NCBI GenBank assembly: GCA_037140475.1
Contig: JBAXEJ010000022.1
Coordinates: 1 to 37,358 of the forward strand
Origin: PALSA-1006 sp037140475
GTDB taxonomy: Bacteria > Pseudomonadota > Gammaproteobacteria > Burkholderiales > Gallionellaceae
Length of the DNA: 37,358 nucleotides
Direction of reading: 5' to 3'
Shown here: in pieces, positions 26,770 to 35,494 of the stretch
Position numbering within the stretch: the stretch's first letter is position 1
Layout: every line of letters starts with the position of its first letter
Notes under the pieces: model-generated
The model's input: only the letters and a program-made list of their open reading frames with translations
Told to the model about the DNA's origin: nothing
The model's database searches: none
Made by a program: the position numbers and the translations under genes

Positions 26770-29643
26770 TTGTTAGCGTCCGAAAATGTCTCACCTTCCT
26801 ACTCCGTTCCGCCGCGTCAAGAAGCAGATTTGCAGTCCTCCGCAGTGATCACGATGTCTCTTGATCAATACAAAGTAATTCGACGCAACGGCTCAGTTGT
26901 ATTGTTTGAGCCAAGCAAAGTATCCATTGCCATGACCAAGGCATTTTTGGCGGTTAATGGCGGCCAAGGTGCTGCCTCAGCGCGCGTGCGCGAAATGGTC
27001 GAGCAGCTAACCGCGGGTGTGGTGAATGCGCTAGTGCGTCGTCAGCCACATGGCGGCACATTCCATATTGAAGACATCCAAGACCAGGTTGAGCTGTCGC
27101 TGATGCGTTCAGGTGAACATGATGTTGCGCGAAGCTATGTGTTGTATCGCGAGCAGCGCACGCAAGAGCGTTCCAAAACTAAAAAAGAAACTGAGTCAGC
27201 CATTGTTCTGCAAGTAAAAGACAACGGTGTTTTGCGCCCACTGAATATCGAGGGTTTAGCTGCGCAGATTAAATCTGCATGCGAGGGTCTAAGCAATGTT
27301 GATCCAGAAAAGCTTTTTAAACATACCCTTAAAGATTTGTATGACGGTGTGCCAATGGAAGAGGTGCGCAAATGCGCCATACTTTCTGCGCGTTCACTCA
27401 TTGAGCAAGATCCTGCTTATGGTTTTGTCACCGCCCGTTTGTTGCTGAATAACATTCGCTACGAAATCCTTGGCGAAGAGGTGCCGCAAGAAGACATGGC
27501 GGTACGTTATGCTGAATATTTCCCCAAATACATTAAGCGCGGCGTTCAGGCTGAGCTATTAGATGAAAAATTGGGTAATTTTGATTTGGCGCGTTTGGCT
27601 AAAGAGTTGGATCCAAGCCGTGATTTGCAATTTGGCTATTTGGGCCTGCAGACTTTGTACGATCGCTATTTTTTGCACATTGAAGACGAGCGTATTGAAT
27701 TGCCGCAAGCCTTCTTTATGCGTGTTGCGATGGGCTTGGCGCTGAATGAAATTGACCGCGAAGCGCGCGCGATTGAGTTTTATAAGCTGCTCTCTAGCTT
27801 TAACTTCATGAGTTCAACACCAACATTGTTTAACTCAGGTACACGTCGTTCCCAATTGTCGTCTTGCTATTTGACAACAGTAGCGGATGATCTCGATGGT
27901 ATTTACGAAGCGCTCAAAGAAAATGCATTGCTCTCAAAATTTGCGGGCGGGCTAGGTAACGACTGGACCAATGTGCGCGCATTGGGTAGCCATATTAAAG
28001 GGACCAACGGCAAATCACAGGGCGTTGTGCCATTTCTCAAGGTAGTGAATGACACGGCGGTGGCGGTGAACCAAGGTGGTAAACGTAAAGGTGCGGTTTG
28101 CGCCTACTTGGAAACTTGGCACTTAGACATTGAGGAATTTTTAGAGTTGCGCAAAAACACGGGTGACGATCGTCGCCGCACGCACGATATGAACACCTCT
28201 AACTGGATTCCAGACTTGTTTATGAGACGTGTGATGGAAGGCGGCGAATGGACCTTGTTCTCTCCATCAAACTGCCCTGATCTACATGACAAATTTGGCT
28301 TTGAATTCGAAAAAGCATATGTGGCTTATGAAGAAAAAGCAGCCAAAGGCGAGCTGAAGCTCTTCCGCAAAGTTCAAGCGGCGAGCCTGTGGCGCAAGAT
28401 GCTTACCATGTTGTTTGAAACTGGCCATCCTTGGATTACATTCAAAGATCCATGCAACGTCCGTAGTCCGCAACAGCATGTTGGCGTGGTGCATAGCTCA
28501 AATCTGTGTACTGAAATCACGCTTAATACTTCGGAGTCAGAAATTGCGGTGTGCAACTTGGGTTCTGTGAACTTGGCCGCGCACATCTATCCAAAAGGGC
28601 ACGAGAAATTCGGCCAGATGGATCATGACAAGTTGAAAGCCACCATTAATACTGCGATGCGCATGTTGGATAACGTGATCGACATTAACTATTACGCAGT
28701 GAGCAAAGCGCGTAATTCAAACTTGAAGCATCGCCCAGTGGGTCTCGGCATCATGGGCTTCCAAGATGTGTTGCATGAATTGCGTCTGCCTTATTCATCG
28801 CAAGAGGCGGTTGAGTTCGCAGATCGCTCAATGGAAGCGGTGTGCTACTTCGCCTACATGGCCTCAACCGAGTTGGCTGAAGAGCGCGGCCGTTATGCGA
28901 GTTATCGCGGTAGCTTGTGGGATAAGGGCATTCTTCCGCAAGACACCGTACAAATGTTGCGTGAAGCTCGAGGCGGTTATGTGGAGTTAGATGATTCGGT
29001 TTCTATGGATTGGGATTTATTGCGTGAGCGTATCAAGCAGCACGGCATGCGTAACTCAAACTGCGTGGCGATTGCCCCCACTGCAACCATCTCCAATATC
29101 ATCGGCGTTTCTGCCTGTATTGAGCCGACCTACCAAAATATATTTGTGAAGTCGAATTTATCCGGTGAATTCACGGTTATTAATGATCATTTGGTTAACG
29201 ATCTTAAAGCGTTGGGTCTATGGGACGAAGTGATGATTGCTGACCTTAAGTATTTTGATGGCAGCCTAGCGAAGATTGATCGTATTCCGGCGGAATTGCG
29301 TAGCCTCTATGCGACTGCCTTTGAAGTAGAGCCACAGTGGATAATTGAAGCAGCAGCACGTCGTCAAAAGTGGATTGACCAAGCGCAGTCTTTGAATATT
29401 TACATGTCTGGCGTGTCAGGACGTAAATTGGATGAGACGTATAAATTGGCATGGTTGCGTGGCCTGAAAACCACCTACTACCTGCGCACATTGGGTGCGA
29501 CCTCCGCTGAGAAATCAACCTCGACTAGAGCGGGATCACTCAATGCTGTTTCAAATGGTGGGGACAGCAGCGGTGTTGCGGCGGCAGTAGAAGAAACACA
29601 GTTTTGCTCGATTGATAACCCAGAATGCGAGGCTTGTCAGTAG
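26770..29643 (+). CDS. nrdA: Class Ia ribonucleotide reductase, large subunit
   Basis: 957 residues from a TTG at 26770, chosen because AAGGAG (26757-26762) stands seven bases before it; the frame is open further upstream into the promoter and NrdR boxes, which cannot be coding. Two ATP-cone-like regions cover about 34-125 and 145-235, as in the long NrdA of Pseudomonas and many betaproteobacteria. Catalytic residues: Cys366 (SSCYL), Asn578-Cys580-Glu582 (NLCTE), Cys595 (AVCNLG), the radical-relay pair Tyr903-Tyr904 (TTYYLRTLG), and the C-terminal redox cysteines in CSIDNPECEAC. It reduces ribonucleoside diphosphates together with NrdB. Regulation is by the NrdR boxes and, at protein level, by nucleotide binding to the cones. 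Confidence 0.96.
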   Translation: MLASENVSPSYSVPPRQEADLQSSAVITMSLDQYKVIRRNGSVVLFEPSKVSIAMTKAFLAVNGGQGAASARVREMVEQLTAGVVNALVRRQPHGGTFHIEDIQDQVELSLMRSGEHDVARSYVLYREQRTQERSKTKKETESAIVLQVKDNGVLRPLNIEGLAAQIKSACEGLSNVDPEKLFKHTLKDLYDGVPMEEVRKCAILSARSLIEQDPAYGFVTARLLLNNIRYEILGEEVPQEDMAVRYAEYFPKYIKRGVQAELLDEKLGNFDLARLAKELDPSRDLQFGYLGLQTLYDRYFLHIEDERIELPQAFFMRVAMGLALNEIDREARAIEFYKLLSSFNFMSSTPTLFNSGTRRSQLSSCYLTTVADDLDGIYEALKENALLSKFAGGLGNDWTNVRALGSHIKGTNGKSQGVVPFLKVVNDTAVAVNQGGKRKGAVCAYLETWHLDIEEFLELRKNTGDDRRRTHDMNTSNWIPDLFMRRVMEGGEWTLFSPSNCPDLHDKFGFEFEKAYVAYEEKAAKGELKLFRKVQAASLWRKMLTMLFETGHPWITFKDPCNVRSPQQHVGVVHSSNLCTEITLNTSESEIAVCNLGSVNLAAHIYPKGHEKFGQMDHDKLKATINTAMRMLDNVIDINYYAVSKARNSNLKHRPVGLGIMGFQDVLHELRLPYSSQEAVEFADRSMEAVCYFAYMASTELAEERGRYASYRGSLWDKGILPQDTVQMLREARGGYVELDDSVSMDWDLLRERIKQHGMRNSNCVAIAPTATISNIIGVSACIEPTYQNIFVKSNLSGEFTVINDHLVNDLKALGLWDEVMIADLKYFDGSLAKIDRIPAELRSLYATAFEVEPQWIIEAAARRQKWIDQAQSLNIYMSGVSGRKLDETYKLAWLRGLKTTYYLRTLGATSAEKSTSTRAGSLNAVSNGGDSSGVAAAVEETQFCSIDNPECEACQ

Positions 29644-29650
29644 CAAGACT

Positions 29651-29713
29651 TGCTTTCTGGATTGCGGCGAAGACTAGCCTTTAGGTTATGTCGAAACCAA
29701 AATCCAGAATGCA
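29651..29713 (+). other. Long stem in the nrdA-nrdB intergenic RNA
   Basis: TGCTTTCTGGATT (29651-29663) and AATCCAGAATGCA (29701-29713) pair over 13 positions with one mismatch, closing a 37-base loop. There is no T-run after it, so it is not a classical terminator; it may protect or separate the nrdA and nrdB parts of the transcript (inference). Confidence 0.55.
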
Positions 29714-29783
29714 GGCACAACTATTAAATTAATCAACTTCTACGCCGAGTGTGTGGAAATAACAGTAGCAATAAAGGAAAATC

Positions 29784-30926
29784 ATGTTGTCATTTGATGA
29801 AGAAGCAACACCAACAATCGGCGCAACAAAAATGGCGCCAATGGGAATGGGCTCGGCAATGAAAAACGAAGCAAGCGATCATTCGTACACCATCGCATCC
29901 ACCTCAACAGGTCGTATTCGTGTGGAAGACAAGCGCATTATTAACAGCAGCGCAGATGTAAATCAGCTAGTGCCATTTAAATACAAATGGGCGTGGGAGA
30001 AATACCTAGCTGGTTGTGCTAATCACTGGATGCCGCAAGAAGTAAACATGTCTGCGGATATCGCATTGTGGAAAAATCCTAATGGCTTGACTGACGATGA
30101 GCGTCGCTTGGTAATGCGCAATCTGGGCTTTTTTAGTACGGCCGATAGCTTGGCCGCAAACAACATCGCGCTGGGTACCTATCGCCACATCACCAATCCA
30201 GAGTGCAGACAATACTTACTGCGCCAAGCCTTTGAGGAGGCAATTCATACGCATGCTTATCAGTACATCGTGGAAAGCTTGGGTTTGGATGAAGGTGAAG
30301 TGTTCAACATGTATCATGAAGTCGCAAGCATTCGCGACAAAGATGAATTTTTACTGCCATTCATCGATGTGCTGACTAATCCGGATTTCAAAACCGGCAC
30401 GCCAGAAAGCGATCAAAAATTACTACGTAGCTTGATCGTTTTTGCTTGCATCATGGAAGGTCTATTTTTCTACGTAGGATTCGTGCAAATCTTGGCGCTG
30501 GGGCGTCAAAACAAGATGACCGGCGCAGCCGAGCAGTATCAATACATCTTGCGCGATGAATCGATGCACCTCAACTTTGGCGTAGACGTGATTAACCAGA
30601 TTAAGTTGGAAAATCCTCATCTGTGGACCCCGGCATTCCGTGAAGAAATTCGTGGCCTGATTCAAAAAGGGGTTGAGCTGGAATACCGGTATGCTGAAGA
30701 CACTATGCCTCGCGGAGTATTGGGCTTGAATGCAGGCATGTTTAAAGAATATCTACGTTTCATTGCAAATCGCCGTTGCCAGCAAATCGGTATCGACATT
30801 CTTTATCAAGGTGCAACTAACCCATTCCCATGGATGGCGGAAATGATCGACTTGAAGAAAGAGAAGAACTTCTTTGAAACACGCGTGACGGAATATCAAA
30901 CCGGCGGCGCGCTTTCTTGGGATTAA
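29784..30926 (+). CDS. nrdB: Class Ia ribonucleotide reductase, small (radical) subunit
   Basis: 380 residues, AAAGGAAAA ribosome site before the ATG. Diiron ligands can be placed at Asp121 (STADSL), Glu152 and His155 (EEAIHTHAY), and the later DESMHLNFG pair; the radical tyrosine would be Tyr159, four residues after His155 as in E. coli NrdB (His118/Tyr122). The first 60 residues are a divergent extension of low complexity. It supplies the tyrosyl radical for NrdA. It follows nrdA by 140 bases and ends at a strong terminator. Confidence 0.96.
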   Translation: MLSFDEEATPTIGATKMAPMGMGSAMKNEASDHSYTIASTSTGRIRVEDKRIINSSADVNQLVPFKYKWAWEKYLAGCANHWMPQEVNMSADIALWKNPNGLTDDERRLVMRNLGFFSTADSLAANNIALGTYRHITNPECRQYLLRQAFEEAIHTHAYQYIVESLGLDEGEVFNMYHEVASIRDKDEFLLPFIDVLTNPDFKTGTPESDQKLLRSLIVFACIMEGLFFYVGFVQILALGRQNKMTGAAEQYQYILRDESMHLNFGVDVINQIKLENPHLWTPAFREEIRGLIQKGVELEYRYAEDTMPRGVLGLNAGMFKEYLRFIANRRCQQIGIDILYQGATNPFPWMAEMIDLKKEKNFFETRVTEYQTGGALSWD

Positions 30927-31002
30927 AAAGTGCAACAATATGGTACGTCGCCGACTCCTTTTGACGGACACATAACCCTGCTCTGGCATGAGTAAAAATA
31001 AT

Positions 31003-31031
31003 CGGCGGCCTTTTTTAGGCTGCCGTTTTTT
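31003..31031 (+). terminator. Rho-independent terminator of nrdB
   Basis: CGGCGGCC (31003-31010) pairs with GGCTGCCG (31018-31025, one G-U pair) around a TTTTTTA loop, followed by six T. It lies 76 bases after the nrdB stop. Confidence 0.9.
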
Positions 31032-31217
31032 ATTTAGGGAAAAATACGTACGGGTATTGAATGACCGAGATGAGCCGCATGAACTCAAGAGGTCTTCGGT
31101 CGTATCATGAAATGTGCAGGTTCATGGGAAGGCTCTCCATTGTAGAAAATCATCGTATTTTCAATCGATTTCATTAAGCGCAAAGTGACGATCCCCTATT
31201 TTTTTGAGGAGGTCATC

Positions 31218-31619
31218 ATGAAAACAACTACCGCAACCCACCACCGTGAACAATGGAATAAAGGCTAGCTCATCGGGCAGAAGGTACCGCTCAAGCTGAA
31301 AGACATTTGGGCAATTCGGGTGCGACTTCAGTTAGGCGAACGCATTCGTGAACTTGCACTATTCAACCTCGCCATCGATAGCAAGCTCCGAGCGTGCGAT
31401 TTAGTAAAACTTAAAGTGAGAGATATTTCGCATGGAGGTCACATCGCCTCTCGTGCCATCATCATGCAACAAAAAACTCAACGACCAGTTCAGTTTGAAA
31501 TCACTGATCAAACTCGCGATGCGCTGAACAATTGGATTAACTTAGAAAAGTTGAGATTGGAAGATTTCCTATTTGGGAGTCACATTCATGAGTCACCTCA
31601 CATATCTACTAGGCAGTAA
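31218..31619 (+). pseudogene. Tyrosine recombinase/integrase, broken (in-frame TAG, C-terminus lost)
   Basis: An ATG at 31218 with an ideal AGGAGGT upstream begins MKTTTATHHREQWNKG, then TAG (31266-31268), then the same frame continues LIGQKVPLKLKDIWAIRV to a TAA at 31617-31619. The product is the N-terminal half of a widespread short tyrosine-recombinase family; the first catalytic Arg is present (SKLRACDL). The C-terminal half with the HxxR and Tyr residues is missing: after HISTRQ the frame stops and downstream bases do not restore it. A single base change from a sense codon (for example AAG) explains the TAG. The break, the truncation and the neighbouring remnants mark the edge of a decayed accessory region. 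Confidence 0.85.
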
Positions 31620-31755
31620 CTTACACAATGTGGAGATGATGCAGACATACAAGTGAGATTTAATGATGCGTTAAAAGATTGTTTTCGAGCATCGCTTGAG
31701 AATAGAGCAATCAGTAAATTATCAATTGGACAAATAGCATGCGCTGCCATCATTG
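31620..31755. other. Short unassigned segment between integrase remnant and membrane gene
   Basis: I see no convincing gene. Short open frames cross into the antisense of the neighbouring membrane-protein gene and look like shadows. It may hold eroded parts of the integrase neighbourhood. Confidence 0.3.
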
Positions 31756-32187
31756 CTACAGGGAGGTCTGGACACCATAGAGCATCCTCTCACCAATATG
31801 ATTGTTATTCATTTCCACAATACACTGGTACTGATCCACAGCTTTATCAGCGATCGCAAAAATATAAGCTACGATCAACAGAACAAATCCAAACAAGAAA
31901 GTCAGTCCAATCGTAGCCTTGATTGTGTTGTCATTAATCTGCTTGGAAGACGCTACCGAGTCTGAGTATTTTGCAGCGCCTATTCGGTGATCTCGTGAAT
32001 GAGCAGAGGTGTCTCGATGAGTGGCCGTTTGATATGCTGAAATTTGGTAATGCCTATATAGGAAAATAAAAGTAGCCGCTGTCACTGTCATTACCACCAA
32101 CAAAAACAGCAGTAATATTTTTTTGAGTTCGGTGAAATTGAGTGAAAACAGATACTCGGTCAAGTTCGTGCATTTTTTGTTAGACAT
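31756..32187 (-). CDS. Small membrane protein with two helices, partner of the ankyrin gene
   Basis: 143 residues. Hydrophobic helices lie at about 21-43 (LKKILLLFLLVVMTVTAATFIFLY) and 90-111 (TIGLTFLFGFVLLIVAYIFAIA), joined by a polar, His/Ser-rich loop of about 45 residues. No family recognised. Its ATG lies inside the end of the ankyrin gene (8-base overlap), so the two are co-translated and probably work together. Confidence 0.7.
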   Translation of the reverse strand: MSNKKCTNLTEYLFSLNFTELKKILLLFLLVVMTVTAATFIFLYRHYQISAYQTATHRDTSAHSRDHRIGAAKYSDSVASSKQINDNTIKATIGLTFLFGFVLLIVAYIFAIADKAVDQYQCIVEMNNNHIGERMLYGVQTSL

Positions 32188-32869
32188 GTTGATTACCCCA
32201 AGATTCGTTATTACCTCGCCGAGCCTCTACGTAACACTGAGTTAAAAGGCCTTTGTTTGCGTTCGCTTGGGTGTTATTGTTTTTCTCAATCAAAATGTTG
32301 GTCAGTGATTTTCCGTCCGAAGTGTTTTTTCGGTAGTCTGCTCCTTGAGCGATAAGTATCCGCACGATCTCTATATTTCCCTGCTGGGCAGCGAGGTGTA
32401 ATGGGGTCATGCCACCTTCGATAAAGTTGACATCCACATTCATAGACATCAAACGATGAAGCGTAACAACATCCCCCATCATTATCGCAGTCAAAAGTGA
32501 TTGACGAGTATAGGCAGGAATTTCGGATGAAGTTTCTTCACCTGTTGGTAATAGCTTGACGGCCCGATTAAATAAATAAATTGCAATCATGATACCTAGC
32601 GATACGAGTAATGCCAGTTGGCTTACTCCAAGTGCAGAAGCCAGTTCTGCGGGAAGATTCGCGCCGATGGCAAGAATTGATATCGCCAATAGAAACGCTA
32701 TCTGAAGATAGCGGATCATCGCTACTACAACTAAGGCTGTTAGGGCGATTAATAGCGTCTTTCTATCCACCAAATTGCCTAAAACAGAATCTGGCAAATT
32801 GGCGAGGAAGCTCATTGTTGAAGCAGCAAGTAATATCAGCACTTCGCTAGATTTGATCTTTAATTTCAT
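32180..32869 (-). CDS. Membrane protein with C-terminal ankyrin repeats
   Basis: 229 residues with a very strong AGGAGG before the ATG. Three to four hydrophobic helices fill residues 8-105. Residues 120-200 contain two to three ankyrin-type repeats, the clearest being MTPLHLAAQQGNIEIVRILIAQGA followed by KNTSDGKSLTNILIEK. Ankyrin repeats bind proteins, so the cytoplasmic tail probably docks a partner, perhaps the product of the overlapping downstream gene. The function is unknown. The unit sits next to an integrase remnant, in line with acquired DNA. Confidence 0.8.
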   Translation of the reverse strand: MKLKIKSSEVLILLAASTMSFLANLPDSVLGNLVDRKTLLIALTALVVVAMIRYLQIAFLLAISILAIGANLPAELASALGVSQLALLVSLGIMIAIYLFNRAVKLLPTGEETSSEIPAYTRQSLLTAIMMGDVVTLHRLMSMNVDVNFIEGGMTPLHLAAQQGNIEIVRILIAQGADYRKNTSDGKSLTNILIEKNNNTQANANKGLLTQCYVEARRGNNESWGNQHV

Positions 32870-33369
32870 AATTACCTCCTGTTGGCAACTTAAAACATGT
32901 GCGAGGTGTCCACGTTGAAACTGGCGTCTCGCTAATAAAAATGGTGCAGATACAGCTTAATTAGCCGACACAAATATAGTTGCTTGGTATTCGTTAATGA
33001 TGCGCCCAATTACAGATGTCGTGAAAAGACACTAACAAATGGACTCTCATGTCCACAAGTCGCCATGTCTGGAATTATTGACGAGCGATGAATGGTTTAA
33101 TAAAACGGATGGGCGGAGCCTTTACACTGACGGAGTGCGGCGCAACAGTCAGAATTACAAATGTCCGGAGACCTAAAAGTGATCGGCTAGTTTGCTAAAT
33201 AAATTATTTTGGATGGAGAATCCGTTTACGGATAGGGATGAAGCTTGCAGATAGTTGAAATTTTTGATGCAGCTCACCTGTCAAGCTTCCACCTTATCAA
33301 AATGAGTTCAACTACAATGCCCAATACCAACTTGAGGGATAGTGCACACTGGGCGTTTAAAAATTATTT
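32870..33369. other. 500-base divergent intergenic region
   Basis: It separates the ankyrin gene (minus) from the barrel gene (plus). I see no protein gene with support, no RNA gene and no clear promoter pair, although both neighbours need one here. Short frames such as the one from 33320 (MPNTNLRDSAHW) overlap the barrel gene start and are not convincing. Confidence 0.4.
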
Positions 33370-34116
33370 ATGTTTACAGGTCAGAAAAAACAAAAAATGT
33401 TCGGCGCCGGCATGTATGCAATGCTGCTAGTAATGTCAAGTGCATACGCGGATATTGAATCTCAGAGCGAGACTTGGCGCCACAAGTTTACCCCGACTTA
33501 CTATGTCACCACCAATCAAACAGATGCCACTGATCTTAATCTTCGTGCGAATCATTTAACTCATGTAATTTGGGTGGGGCACTACTGGCGAGGTAACGAA
33601 TTTGAGCAGACGCGTATTGGCTATGAATACACGTCGCAATTTTCTTTCATACAATTAGTGCCATCACTACAAATGGCAACACACGGCTTTGTGGGTGGCT
33701 CCATCAACACTCAGATTGGCGAATCAATATACGCGGTCTTGGGTTTGGGGCGAACTAACGCACAGGATTACTACAATTTAAACTTCGATCCGAACGACTC
33801 CCTTCTTTATGGGGTCGGAACAAAGCTACTCCCGAAATCGAACCTTTCAGTTTTTACTGTCATGGATAATCGTTTGCACACAGATCAGGTCGTCACACAC
33901 CTAGTCTGGAAATTTACGCCAGACATTCATCAGCGATTGACAGTGGACTGGTCGAGAAAGCAGGGGCGTGCAACAGTTAACGATGACTCGGTTTTTGGTG
34001 ATGCACTCTCTGTGACTTATGATTATGGAGATGTTTTCTTGCGGATAGCACAGGATCACAAGGTCAATTTCTCAACTGAAGACCAAACTCGCTTGTCGGT
34101 TGGTATTCGATATTAG
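33370..34116 (+). CDS. Outer-membrane beta-barrel protein, hypothetical
   Basis: 248 residues. The N-terminus has a basic start, a hydrophobic stretch MYAMLLVMSSAYA and a likely cleavage after AYA, i.e. a signal peptide; a second possible start is the ATG at 33397. The mature part alternates polar and aromatic residues in short strands separated by turns (RIGYEYTSQFSF, LVWKFTPDIHQRLTVDW, ALSVTYDYGDVFLRIAQD) and ends in the aromatic C-terminal residue typical of barrel proteins (VGIRY). Eight to ten strands are plausible. The function is not recognised; the ribosome site is weak. Confidence 0.75.
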   Translation: MFTGQKKQKMFGAGMYAMLLVMSSAYADIESQSETWRHKFTPTYYVTTNQTDATDLNLRANHLTHVIWVGHYWRGNEFEQTRIGYEYTSQFSFIQLVPSLQMATHGFVGGSINTQIGESIYAVLGLGRTNAQDYYNLNFDPNDSLLYGVGTKLLPKSNLSVFTVMDNRLHTDQVVTHLVWKFTPDIHQRLTVDWSRKQGRATVNDDSVFGDALSVTYDYGDVFLRIAQDHKVNFSTEDQTRLSVGIRY

Positions 34117-34189
34117 CTTACGGTCAACGTAAAGAGGGAATGGCCGTTATTGGCAATACTGCAGTTGCAGTTTAATCGAGGAGATCAAA

Positions 34190-34525
34190 GTGAAAAAAAT
34201 AAGCGCATTAATTTTGGTATCTGTGTTTGTTTCTGCTGCCGCATTTGCTGATGGCGCTAATCGCCCGCAGGGAGCTCCCAATGCAAACCCTGAACGTACG
34301 CCGAATCCTACCCTTCAAGCAGATCGTGAAAAGCTACGCGAAGACCGTCAGGCACTCAGAGCGGATCGCGAAAAGCTGCATGCTGATCATGACAAACTAA
34401 AACAAGACCGTGAACAGAAGCGTGCGGATCGGCGAGCCAAGCATGAAAAGCGTGTCCAACAACGTGAAGAAAATCGAGATCGCCGCCCCAGCGGTAAAGC
34501 AGGTCCACAGGGCGTGCCTAAATAA
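34190..34525 (+). CDS. Small exported charged coiled-coil protein
   Basis: 111 residues, GTG start after GAGGAGA. The signal peptide is MKKISALILVSVFVSAAAFA. The mature part is very hydrophilic, with repeated heptad-like units of the LxxDRxx pattern (REKLREDRQALRADREKL, DKLKQDREQKR) and a Pro/Gly tail. It should be a periplasmic helical protein; the role is unknown. It stands between the barrel gene and an Asr-like gene. Confidence 0.75.
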   Translation: MKKISALILVSVFVSAAAFADGANRPQGAPNANPERTPNPTLQADREKLREDRQALRADREKLHADHDKLKQDREQKRADRRAKHEKRVQQREENRDRRPSGKAGPQGVPK

Positions 34526-34630
34526 ATTTCGGTGAACTCAAAAATGACGAGTACGTCAACTGAATAAGGCTGTGACCCGTTAATGACTCGACAACATTGT
34601 CAATTTTTTAAATTAAATAGGAGATTCACT

Positions 34631-34837
34631 ATGAGCAAACTTTTATCTGTATTGATCGCGGCAGTATTCGCGGCTGTTTCTTTTTCTTCTATGGCTGCTG
34701 AAGCTGCGGCTCCTGCTGCAAAAACAGAAGCTGCGGCTCCTGCTGCTGAAGCTAAGCCAGCCAAGGCTGTTAAGAAGCATAAAAAAGCAAAGAAAGCTAA
34801 AAAAGCTGAAGGTCAGGCTGACGCTCCTGCAAAGTAA
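34631..34837 (+). CDS. Small exported Ala/Lys-rich protein, Asr-like
   Basis: 68 residues from the ATG at 34631, chosen because AGGAG precedes it and a signal peptide follows directly (MSKLLSVLIAAVFAAVSFSSMAA); a frame from 34583 is longer but lacks a ribosome site. The mature part is Ala/Pro-rich, then strongly basic (KKHKKAKKAKKA). This layout resembles the acid-shock protein Asr, but similarity of such low-complexity chains is weak evidence. A 20-base unit is repeated at 34700-34719 and 34727-34746. It ends at a strong terminator. Confidence 0.75.
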   Translation: MSKLLSVLIAAVFAAVSFSSMAAEAAAPAAKTEAAAPAAEAKPAKAVKKHKKAKKAKKAEGQADAPAK

Positions 34838-34850
34838 TACGGCAGGCACT

Positions 34851-34881
34851 AAAAAAGCAGGGGGTAGCCCCTGCTTTTTTT
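34851..34881. terminator. Bidirectional rho-independent terminator
   Basis: GCAGGGG (34857-34863) pairs with CCCCTGC (34868-34874) around GTAG; six A precede and seven T follow, so the hairpin works in both directions. It serves the Asr-like gene (plus) and the DUF4337-like gene (minus), which converge here. Confidence 0.92.
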
Positions 34882-34901
34882 ATGAGCTTTATTTGCCTGT
34901 T

Positions 34902-35438
34902 TTACAGGAACAAATAGAAACCGTCGGCGAAGAATATCAAGCCAGCAAAACCAGTCACCAAACCGGCATACCAAACCATTTTCTTTTTCAGTAAGCCAGC
35001 AATTGAACACAGCAAAATTGAAATTTGTAAAAAGATAATCGCCATTCCAAATTTCTGAGAGTGTTTTTGAGCATCATCTCTCACCCCTTCTCGCTGCTTT
35101 GCCTTTTCTTGAATATCTACTTTTTCGAGTTCGTACTTTTCAATCTTTTTTGAGTAATCGGTAAGCTTAGTTTGATATTGATTGATAGCGTCGCTGGCTG
35201 AGTTTTTGGGCAACTCGTGCAGTTTTAACTCCAAATTGTCTTTCTGCATTTGATACATATACGACTTGATGGCTTTTGCCTGAAAAAAAGCCCATTCATC
35301 TGAGGCTTGAGACTGACTCATCACTGCACGAGTGGAATAACCGCCACCCTTAAAGGTGGACAGGGTAGCGCAGACCGCGAAAATAACGGTCGTTAACGCT
35401 AAATAATTAAGCCAAGCTTCTTTCTTTTCTTCTGCCAT
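34902..35438 (-). CDS. DUF4337-like membrane protein
   Basis: 178 residues, AGGAG before the ATG. The N-terminal helix (about 11-29, NYLALTTVIFAVCATLSTF) is followed by KGGGYSTRAVMSQSQASDEWAFFQAKAIK, a stretch typical of the DUF4337 family; then a coiled coil (about 85-125) and two helices near the C-terminus (about 130-148 and 155-175). Function unknown. Its transcript ends at the shared terminator 34851-34881. Confidence 0.85.
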   Translation of the reverse strand: MAEEKKEAWLNYLALTTVIFAVCATLSTFKGGGYSTRAVMSQSQASDEWAFFQAKAIKSYMYQMQKDNLELKLHELPKNSASDAINQYQTKLTDYSKKIEKYELEKVDIQEKAKQREGVRDDAQKHSQKFGMAIIFLQISILLCSIAGLLKKKMVWYAGLVTGFAGLIFFADGFYLFL

Positions 35439-35494
35439 CTATAACTCCTGAATTAGTTTGGTGAATATTTTTTGTGGCCCCCAGCGCTCTGGTG

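Noticed and set aside
29246..29518. Minus-strand frame at the nrdA 3' end
   Set aside because: Shadow of a highly conserved enzyme gene.
30753..31088. Minus-strand frame across the nrdB end and its terminator
   Set aside because: It reads through the nrdB terminator hairpin and the conserved nrdB C-terminus; not credible as a gene.
31653..31965. Plus-strand frames antisense to the two-helix membrane gene
   Set aside because: The membrane gene has the coupled start and hydrophobic helices; the plus frames show no family features.
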